In this document: positions 6,490 through 12,571 of the stretch, in pieces
How the letters are laid out: every line of letters starts with the position of its first letter
How positions within the stretch are numbered: the stretch's first letter is position 1
Position numbers and translations under genes: made by a program
Assembly (NCBI GenBank): GCA_964395915.1
Contig: CAYNDB010000075.1
Span: 1-12,571, forward strand
DNA length: 12,571 nt
Direction: 5' to 3'
Source: CAYNDB01 sp964395915
GTDB taxonomy: Bacteria > Nitrospinota_A > UBA7883 > JAJRTC01
The notes under the pieces: model-generated
What the model saw: the letters and a program-made list of their open reading frames with translations, nothing else
Told to the model about the DNA's origin: nothing
Database searches by the model: none

Positions 6490-8706
6490 ATGGCCGAAGT
6501 AGCTGAGAAAAAGACCAGCTTCAAAAAAAGTGTCCAGGACAATTCCAAAAAAGGCGTTTTGGGCAAAATGCTTGCCAAGGACGGGCAGATTACCCGTTCA
6601 CAACTCAAGGAAGCTGAGGAGATCCAGAAAAAAACCGATGTTAGAATCGGTAAAGTTCTTCAGAGGCTTGGTTATCTGGACGAAGACAGCCTTATAAAAT
6701 TCGTCGCACGGCAACTTTCCATACCCATTACAAATATTGTCGATGACAACCCGGACCTTGAGCTTGTAAAGGTCATTCCATGGGATCTGGCCAAAGAGCG
6801 CCTGGTATACCCTATAAAGTCAGACGGCAAGGTAATGCGCATTGCCATGATAGACCCCACCGATTATAGCTCTATAGAAATTCTCGGATCACACACGAAG
6901 CAAACGATAAAGCCTTTGATTGTCGCTGAGGCCGACCTTTTAAAAGCCTATAAGGATAACTACAAGATATCTGATGAAGAGTATAACGAACTGGTCAAAG
7001 CCGGTGAGAACAAGGAAGGCAAAGAAGAGGATGCCCACATAGTAAACATGGACAAGTTTGACGACATAGGCGGCATAATCTCCGAAGCCACCGAAGAGGT
7101 GGAGATAGAGCCTGAGTCCCTGGATGATGATGATCAGCTATACAATTCCGGGGACGCCGCCATTATCAAGCTTGTTAACGGCATACTCCTCAAGGCTATA
7201 CACCAGGGCGCGTCTGATATTCATATTGAGCCATATGAAAAGAGCTTTCAGGTTCGGTACAGGCTGGATGGAACGCTTTTCCGGGCGATGAACCTGCCCA
7301 CCACTATCAAAGGAGCCTTGATATCACGTATCAAAATAATGGCAAACCTGAACATAGCGGAGAAACGGAGACCGCAAGATGGTCGTATCAAGCTAAGGCT
7401 TGGCAAAGGAAAATCTATCGATTTTCGCGTGAGTATTCTCCCGACGTTGTTTGGCGAGTCTATCGTGGCCCGGTTATTGGACCAGTCCAAGCTACAGATA
7501 GACATGACAAAGCTTGGTTTCACCCGGGCAATGCTGGATCGCTTTCTTTTCAATGTCGAACGGCCTCAAGGATTGATTCTGGTCACCGGCCCGACAGGAT
7601 CAGGAAAAACCAACACTTTATATTCGGCTATAAACATACTGAATAAACCGGATGTAAAGATACTAACCGCTGAAGACCCTGTGGAGTTCAACTTTGCAGG
7701 GATAAACCAGGTCAATGTTCGTCCCCAGGTCGGGCTGACTTTCGCCGCCGCCCTTAAAGCGTTTTTGCGGCAGGATCCTGAAGTGATTCTGGTAGGTGAG
7801 ATTCGTGATATGGAGACCGCCGAAATAGCCCTGAAAGCTTCAATGACGGGACACATGGTGTTTTCGACATTACATACAAACGACTGTCCATCCACAGTAG
7901 GCCGCCTGCTTGAGATTGGCATTCCAGGCTATATGATCTCCTCGTCACTAACCGCTGTTCTGGCTCAGCGTCTACTCCGTCGAATATGTGGAAACTGCAA
8001 GATGGAGGATAAGGATATAAAGCCGCAACATCTGCTGGACGCTGGCGTCGCAAAAGAAAATGTGCCCAACTTCAAAATTTTTAAAGGAAAAGGATGCACC
8101 ACATGCTCCGGCTCCGGATATAAAGGACGCCTTGGCGTGTTTGAGATGATGGAAGCCTCCCAGGCTGTAAAAGAGGCTATCACTGCTCAGGTAGCGGAAT
8201 CTCAGCTAAGAAAAATAGCCATCAAGGAGGGTATGGTTACACTTCGGATGGACGCTTTGAGCAAAGCCCAAAAAGGAATGACGACACTGGAAGAGGTTTT
8301 GAAGAAAACTGTGCTTAGCAAGGAGGCTCTTCCGGCATACCTTCTCAATCCGGACGAGCTGACATTTGAGGATGGTGATCTTATTATCAAGGAAGGGAAC
8401 ACGGACAAGAATTTTTATCAGCTTCTTCAGGGTAGCCTGATAATTACCAAGAGCGGGAGGATAGTCGGTGAAATATCGCAGCCCACCGAATATTTCGGTG
8501 AAATGTCCGCCCTGCTGAACCAGCCAAGGAGCGCCACTATTAAATCGAGAGGCAAGAGTGTGGTCAAGGTATTCCCTGGCGACAAACTGAAGCAAACCAT
8601 CGAGAACTATCCCGAGATAGCGCTAAGGATCATAAAATCGCTAATTAGTCGCCTCAATGAGGCCGACAAAATGCTCGCCAGGGTCGGTGAGAGAGTTTCG
8701 AGGTGA
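6490..8706 (+). CDS. GspE/PilB-family ATPase with MshEN-like N-terminus and C-terminal cyclic-nucleotide-binding domain
   Basis: This is a cytoplasmic hexameric motor ATPase of the type that powers type IV pilus assembly or type II secretion. Residues about 22-80 form an MshEN-like region with two repeats, LGKMLAKDG (24-32) and RIGKVLQRLGYL (52-63), each ending in Q; MshEN domains bind c-di-GMP. An acidic linker spans about 170-220. The motor has Walker A GPTGSGKT (367-374), the Asp box EDPVEF, Walker B ILVGEIRD with E437, a His box around H455 and the zinc tetracysteine C500/C503/C536/C539. After the normal family end there is an extra domain at about 620-738, a cNMP-binding fold with FGEMSALL (E671) and PRSAT (R680), the ribose- and phosphate-contact positions of that family. 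At 738 residues it is about 170 longer than a usual PilB. No Shine-Dalgarno precedes the ATG. Its stop overlaps the next start. The other pilus genes are not in view, so PilB versus GspE is open. Confidence 0.92.
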   Translation: MAEVAEKKTSFKKSVQDNSKKGVLGKMLAKDGQITRSQLKEAEEIQKKTDVRIGKVLQRLGYLDEDSLIKFVARQLSIPITNIVDDNPDLELVKVIPWDLAKERLVYPIKSDGKVMRIAMIDPTDYSSIEILGSHTKQTIKPLIVAEADLLKAYKDNYKISDEEYNELVKAGENKEGKEEDAHIVNMDKFDDIGGIISEATEEVEIEPESLDDDDQLYNSGDAAIIKLVNGILLKAIHQGASDIHIEPYEKSFQVRYRLDGTLFRAMNLPTTIKGALISRIKIMANLNIAEKRRPQDGRIKLRLGKGKSIDFRVSILPTLFGESIVARLLDQSKLQIDMTKLGFTRAMLDRFLFNVERPQGLILVTGPTGSGKTNTLYSAINILNKPDVKILTAEDPVEFNFAGINQVNVRPQVGLTFAAALKAFLRQDPEVILVGEIRDMETAEIALKASMTGHMVFSTLHTNDCPSTVGRLLEIGIPGYMISSSLTAVLAQRLLRRICGNCKMEDKDIKPQHLLDAGVAKENVPNFKIFKGKGCTTCSGSGYKGRLGVFEMMEASQAVKEAITAQVAESQLRKIAIKEGMVTLRMDALSKAQKGMTTLEEVLKKTVLSKEALPAYLLNPDELTFEDGDLIIKEGNTDKNFYQLLQGSLIITKSGRIVGEISQPTEYFGEMSALLNQPRSATIKSRGKSVVKVFPGDKLKQTIENYPEIALRIIKSLISRLNEADKMLARVGERVSR

Positions 8707-10031
8707 TGGCGCCATTTATCAGGCGTCTGGTGACAAGCTTACTCCTGGCGCTTTTCTGTTTTTCTCCTGCGGACGCGCAAGATATGACTCTGCACGATCT
8801 CTCTCTCAAACAAGCTATTGTCGAGACCGCTAAAAACAACTTCGATATAGCTCTGGAAAGAGTAAAGGTCCTCATCGCTGGAAAAGAGCTTATCAAAGCT
8901 GAGTCTGAGTTTGATCCAATAATAGGTTCATCGATATCAAAGAACTCTTTAAAGGTGGCGAATACATCCGCTTTCGCAAGCCCTGAAATTGGTGAAAGCG
9001 AAACTTTCAGCGGAGAAATGTATCTTTCAAGGAAAGCGCTTACCGGAACTGAATACAAGGTTGCGGTTGAGGCGAAGAAAGGGGAAACGAACTCCGTGTT
9101 TCAGAGCCTGAACCCATCTTATAATACAAGTCTCAAGCTTGAAATTACCCAGCCGTTACTTAAAGGCTCCGGCAAGGATGTGAACAAATGGAGAATACAT
9201 TCGAGCGTCAACAACGAAAAGATTGGAAAAAACAGACTTAAAACAGGTATGAGCGCCGCGCTTACCGAAACACATACGACCTATTGGGAGCTTTTTTTCA
9301 GGGTGGAGGAGTTGAAGGCCAAAAAAGAAGCCCTTAAGATGGCGAGAGATCATGAAAAAAGAGTGCGCGCCCAGGTTGAGGTGGGTTCGCTNNNNNNNNN
9401 NNNNNNNNNNNNNNNNNNNNNNNNNNNNNNNNNNNNNNNNNNNNNNNNNNNNNNNNNNNNNNNNNNNNNNNNNNNNNNNNNNNNNNNNNNNTTGAACGGT
9501 ATTCGTGGAAGAACCAGGCCGATAGCCTCATTTGGAGGTGACGGTTCGACAGGATCCAGTTTCGGTGGCTCACTTGGAGACGCTTTTTCCGACTCTCTCT
9601 CTGGAGATTATTACAACTACCTCATCGGTTTACGTTTTACATATCCTTTGGGAAACCGGGGAGCCAAATCCTCTGCGGCGATTGCCACGTTGAGGACAGA
9701 AGAAACCTTGTTGAAGTTAAAAAGTCTTGAAAAGGACATAGTGCTGGAAGTGCGTGACGCTGTGCGTCAGATAGACAGCGGGAAAAAACAGATAAAAGCC
9801 GCACAATACGCCAGAATTCTCGCTGAAAGAAAGCTGGAAGCCGAGATACGCAAGTTCGAAGTTGGCGCGTCCACCTCTTTTAGTGTGCTGGAATTTCAAA
9901 AAGACCTTACAGCCGAACGAAGTCATGAGCTTCGGGCGATGGCGGAAACCCGTAAAGCTATCGCGCGCTATTACAAAGCCATTGGATCCTCCCTGGAATA
10001 CAGTGGGCTGGAATTCAACTTCGCTGAATAA
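8706..10031 (+). CDS. TolC-family outer-membrane channel protein (interrupted by assembly gap)
   Basis: This is an outer-membrane efflux/secretion channel of the OEP (TolC) superfamily, which forms trimeric barrels with a periplasmic coiled-coil tunnel. A signal peptide is clear: RR, then the hydrophobic run LVTSLLLALFCFSP, with likely cleavage after ADA. The first OEP half contains LSLKQAIVETAKNNFDI, then ITQPLLKGSGKDVNKW and a long coiled-coil helix ending RVRAQVEVGS. The second half, after the 100 Ns, has YLIGLRFTYPLGNRGA and helices ending LGLEFNFAE-like (GLEFNFAE). Family members usually have roughly 120 residues between these halves, so more sequence is missing than the Ns imply. The start is ATG at 8706 (TGATG overlap with the ATPase stop) or GTG at 8703; GAGAGAG at about 8689-8695 may be the ribosome site. 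It ends 2 bp before the regulator gene. Confidence 0.9.
   Translation: MAPFIRRLVTSLLLALFCFSPADAQDMTLHDLSLKQAIVETAKNNFDIALERVKVLIAGKELIKAESEFDPIIGSSISKNSLKVANTSAFASPEIGESETFSGEMYLSRKALTGTEYKVAVEAKKGETNSVFQSLNPSYNTSLKLEITQPLLKGSGKDVNKWRIHSSVNNEKIGKNRLKTGMSAALTETHTTYWELFFRVEELKAKKEALKMARDHEKRVRAQVEVGSXXXXXXXXXXXXXXXXXXXXXXXXXXXXXXXXXXLNGIRGRTRPIASFGGDGSTGSSFGGSLGDAFSDSLSGDYYNYLIGLRFTYPLGNRGAKSSAAIATLRTEETLLKLKSLEKDIVLEVRDAVRQIDSGKKQIKAAQYARILAERKLEAEIRKFEVGASTSFSVLEFQKDLTAERSHELRAMAETRKAIARYYKAIGSSLEYSGLEFNFAE
9392..9491. other. Assembly gap, 100 Ns
   Basis: Exactly 100 Ns lie inside the TolC-family gene. A round 100 is the conventional filler for a gap of unknown size. The frames on either side agree only if the length is right modulo 3, which happens by chance one time in three. 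Confidence 0.99.
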
Positions 10032-10033
10032 AA

Positions 10034-11398
10034 ATGTTTCTTAAGGTTCTGGTAGTGGACCTTGACCGTCATGCGTCGGAGACTCTGCGGTCAATCCTTG
10101 AAGGTCTTGGGCTGAAAATTCGCGTGGCATACGATCCAGCTGAACTTGCCGGTCTTGATATGTCAAATGAATATGCGTTTATCCTTGTAAGCCCTCTCTA
10201 TCCCAAGGTAGGTGGCATGGACGTGATGGATTACCTGCGTGTAAACGCGCCGGAAACAAAACTGGCTGTAATAACGGAACGGCCGGATCAGGATATGGAG
10301 ATCGCCCTGAAAAAGATGGGGTTTGATAATTCCATCGCCAAACCATATTCAAAAAAGACGGTTGAAGACCTGGTGAAACGTCTGGCTCCAGACAATAATA
10401 AGAGCAAGACCGATTTTTGCGGCATGATCGGCAAGTCTCCTCCCATGCTTGCTCTTTATGACACAATTAAATCTGTGGCCGATACGGACTCGTCGGTTCT
10501 GATATCTGGCGAGACGGGCGTAGGCAAAGAGCTTGTGGCGTCCGCCATACACAAGCTTGGCAGGAGGCGTAATGAACGGTTTGTTACTATAAACTGCGGC
10601 GCGTTGAGCGAGTCTTTACTGGAGTCGGAGCTTTTTGGCCATGAGCGTGGAGCTTTTACCGGCGCTATTCGCGCTAAAGCCGGAAAGTTTGAATACGCCG
10701 ATGGGGGAACGCTGTTCCTTGATGAAATAGGCGAGATAAGCGCAAATATGCAGGTAAAACTATTAAAGGTTATCGAAACAGGTGAGCTGAGCAGGCTTGG
10801 CTCTAATCGTGTTATCAGAACTAATACCAGGATGCTTTTCGCTACGAATCGAGACCTGACGGAGGAAGTCGCCGCAGGGGCGTTTCGTCGTGATCTTTTC
10901 TACAGGATCAACGTGTTTCCAATCCACACTCCATCGTTGCGTGAAAGGGTGGGGGATATCCCCGCGTTGGCCGAACACTTTTTAAACTTGTATAGCGTTC
11001 GCCATAACAAGCCTGTCAAAATTATAACCCCGGAGGCGATGGATTTGCTGACCAGCCGGACATGGGATGGCAATGTCCGTGAGCTTGAAAATGTCATTGA
11101 AAGAAGCGTTATCGTATCGTCTGCCGATACACTTAATGTTTCAGATATCGATCCTCAGCGTGAAAAAGATATTTATGGCGAGGTGGGGTCTCTTTCTGGA
11201 ATCACTTATAGGCAGATGAATAAAAAAGTGATGGCTGTATATGAAAAACAGTATTTGATACGTCTGCTCACAGATAACAAAGGCAACATAAGCCTCTCCG
11301 CTAAAAAAGCGGAGATGGACAGAAAAACGTTATACAGCAAGTTGGGGGAACACGACATTGATCCCGCCGATTTCAGAAAACGGTCCGATGGACAATAA
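10034..11398 (+). CDS. NtrC-family sigma-54 activator with degenerate receiver domain
   Basis: This is a transcription activator that remodels RpoN-RNA polymerase at -24/-12 promoters. Residues 1 to about 118 are a receiver-type domain. The AAA+ domain spans about 128-370, with Walker A GETGVGKE (159-166), the sigma-54-contacting GAFTGA loop (206-211), Walker B GTLFLDE (225-231) and the arginine finger region FRRDLFYRINVF. A Fis-type helix-turn-helix follows near the C-terminus (NISLSAKKAEMDRKTLYSKL). The receiver is unusual: the phospho-acceptor Asp position is serine (S53 in ILVSPLYP) and the acidic pair reads D9-L10, although T81 and K103 are kept. It is therefore probably not activated by a histidine kinase in the normal way, and no kinase is adjacent. 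It starts 2 bp after the TolC-family stop with only a weak ribosome site, and overlaps the next gene by 11 bp. It is a candidate regulator of its own operon. Confidence 0.95.
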   Translation: MFLKVLVVDLDRHASETLRSILEGLGLKIRVAYDPAELAGLDMSNEYAFILVSPLYPKVGGMDVMDYLRVNAPETKLAVITERPDQDMEIALKKMGFDNSIAKPYSKKTVEDLVKRLAPDNNKSKTDFCGMIGKSPPMLALYDTIKSVADTDSSVLISGETGVGKELVASAIHKLGRRRNERFVTINCGALSESLLESELFGHERGAFTGAIRAKAGKFEYADGGTLFLDEIGEISANMQVKLLKVIETGELSRLGSNRVIRTNTRMLFATNRDLTEEVAAGAFRRDLFYRINVFPIHTPSLRERVGDIPALAEHFLNLYSVRHNKPVKIITPEAMDLLTSRTWDGNVRELENVIERSVIVSSADTLNVSDIDPQREKDIYGEVGSLSGITYRQMNKKVMAVYEKQYLIRLLTDNKGNISLSAKKAEMDRKTLYSKLGEHDIDPADFRKRSDGQ

Positions 11399-12571
11399 CA
11401 CTCTCCATCTGCACAGCGTAAGTTTCGAGCGCGGAACCGAGATATGGCCGGATCATGCGTTTGACTACAAAAAATTAGAAAGAAGCTTTAAGCCTCTTTC
11501 TCGCAGGGCTCTGTTGATGGCGGGTCTTGATGATGTTGTCATAATTGATAAGCCTGTGAGCCCTGAGTATATTTCTCTTCTGCGCGACTGCGGCGCAGGG
11601 GGGGCGGAACGGCTAGTTCCTTCGGTGACAAATGGGGTTTGCCTTTCTGAAGATGTCGCTATGAGCGGCGAACTTGTTGACGTTATAAAATCATGGTCTG
11701 GACGAATAGAGGTTTACATGCCAAACCTTGCCGACGAAAAGCTGTCGGAATTGACGGGGAAGAGGATGTCGGCCTGTCCATCGGGAGTGGCTAAACTTTT
11801 AAACGACAAAATCTTTTTTACCCGCATACTTGAAGATATCGGCGCGCCGCAAATGAAAACTCATATTGCAAATTCCGACGCCATGTCCGCAAGACTTGCG
11901 ACAAAAGAGCCTGCACCTGTGATATTACGCGGGGCGAGAAGCGTCGGCGGATCTCGTGTATGGGTTGCGCGCACAGGGGAGGAGAGGGCGAGGGCTATTT
12001 ATGACATGAACAAGGCTGGAAGCGATGTCCTATACCTGCTTCAACCGCTGCTTGATGTGAAAGAGTCTCCCAATCTGCAATTTTATATAACCGATGATGA
12101 GGCGATCCTTTTCGGCGAAACGACGCAACTCCTTACATCTGGCATGGAGCATATCGGCAACCTTTTCGACAGATATCCTGATTCATCCATTCGCGACGAG
12201 CTGATTGAGCAGGGTAAAAACCTGGCGCTGGAGGCGGCTTCGCTGGGATATCGTGGAGTCATTGGTGTCGATTTCGTTGTCACCTGCGACAACAAGGTGT
12301 ACGCCGTGGAGATGAACGCGAGGCATAACACGTCCACTCATGCATTGTGGTTCGTCAACAGGCTTTTAAACGACGATCCAATGATAGAGGCTCCTTCCGG
12401 TCTCGCCGCTTTCATCAGAGTTCCTTCAAATAAAAACCTTCGCGCTATGGACTGGCTTGAGGCGCTGGGCGATGACGCTTTCCACACAGGGTCGGGAACC
12501 GGTGTGTTGCCATACGACACCGAAGGGTTTGAGCTTTCCTCTGTTATCGTTGGGAGAGACGAGGAGGATCG
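11388..12571 (+). CDS. ATP-grasp family ligase, unknown substrate (cut by the window edge)
   Basis: The frame opens with ATG at 11388, inside the end of the regulator gene (11-bp overlap), and stays open for 394 codons to the window end. The C-terminal half is an ATP-grasp fold. The glycine-rich nucleotide loop is RGARSVGGSRVWV (181-193), TTQLLTSG follows at 245-252, and the metal-binding stretch is GVDFVV (293-298) with VEMNARHNTSTH (307-318), supplying D295, E308 and N310. The first part (about 1-130) looks like a pre-ATP-grasp domain, ending ACPSGVAKLLNDK. ATP-grasp enzymes join a carboxylate to an amine or thiol through an acyl-phosphate. The layout recalls PGM1-like peptide ligases, but I cannot name the substrate. 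The usual ATP-binding lysine before the loop appears to be arginine (R181). Tight coupling puts it in the ATPase-TolC-regulator operon. Confidence 0.82.
   Translation, partial: MDNNTLHLHSVSFERGTEIWPDHAFDYKKLERSFKPLSRRALLMAGLDDVVIIDKPVSPEYISLLRDCGAGGAERLVPSVTNGVCLSEDVAMSGELVDVIKSWSGRIEVYMPNLADEKLSELTGKRMSACPSGVAKLLNDKIFFTRILEDIGAPQMKTHIANSDAMSARLATKEPAPVILRGARSVGGSRVWVARTGEERARAIYDMNKAGSDVLYLLQPLLDVKESPNLQFYITDDEAILFGETTQLLTSGMEHIGNLFDRYPDSSIRDELIEQGKNLALEAASLGYRGVIGVDFVVTCDNKVYAVEMNARHNTSTHALWFVNRLLNDDPMIEAPSGLAAFIRVPSNKNLRAMDWLEALGDDAFHTGSGTGVLPYDTEGFELSSVIVGRDEED

Noticed and set aside
1..12571. CRISPR array, tRNA, rRNA, complete insertion sequence or phage genes
   Set aside because: No regularly spaced repeats, cloverleaf, rRNA-like stretch, transposase or integrase was seen in the readable sequence.

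Overview
The window looks like a metagenome-assembled scaffold (one 100-N gap) from a Gram-negative bacterium. Signs of this are an outer-membrane TolC-family protein with a signal peptide, a type IV pilus/type II secretion ATPase and a sigma-54 activator. Base composition looks mid-range. The gene mix (ETF plus ETF-quinone oxidoreductase, a GH57 glucanotransferase, a sigma-54-linked pilus ATPase) fits Desulfobacterota-, Nitrospirota- or Nitrospinota-like lineages, but nothing here fixes the taxon.

Left part (1-4077). The first 145 bases are the N-terminal end of an acylphosphatase gene on the minus strand. An AT-rich 210-bp gap with a 22-bp direct repeat follows. Next is a compact plus-strand operon, etfB-etfA-ETF:quinone oxidoreductase, which would move electrons from flavin dehydrogenases through ETF into the membrane quinone pool. 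The oxidoreductase has a C-terminal ferredoxin-like tail with eight cysteines instead of the usual four, and a degenerate FAD glycine motif.

Middle (about 3983-6489). A dispersed-repeat-like inverted element lies just after the oxidoreductase. It is followed by a convergent minus-strand GH57 4-alpha-glucanotransferase/amylase gene of 715 residues. The 264-bp divergent spacer beyond it holds a 24-bp inverted repeat, a perfect TATAAT and a plausible sigma-54 (-24/-12) promoter facing right.

Right part (6490-12571). Four plus-strand genes are packed with overlaps or a 2-bp gap, so they are probably one operon. They are (1) a GspE/PilB ATPase with an MshEN-like N-terminus and a C-terminal cyclic-nucleotide-binding domain, (2) a TolC-family outer-membrane protein interrupted by the assembly gap, (3) an NtrC-family sigma-54 activator whose receiver domain lacks the phospho-acceptor aspartate, and (4) an ATP-grasp ligase running off the end.

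The right-hand operon is the most unusual part of the window. It pairs a motor ATPase that may respond to nucleotide second messengers with an outer-membrane channel, a probably phosphorylation-independent enhancer-binding protein and a ligase of unknown substrate. The sigma-54-like promoter in front of it suggests that the third gene may control its own operon. This is inference from sequence and gene order only.
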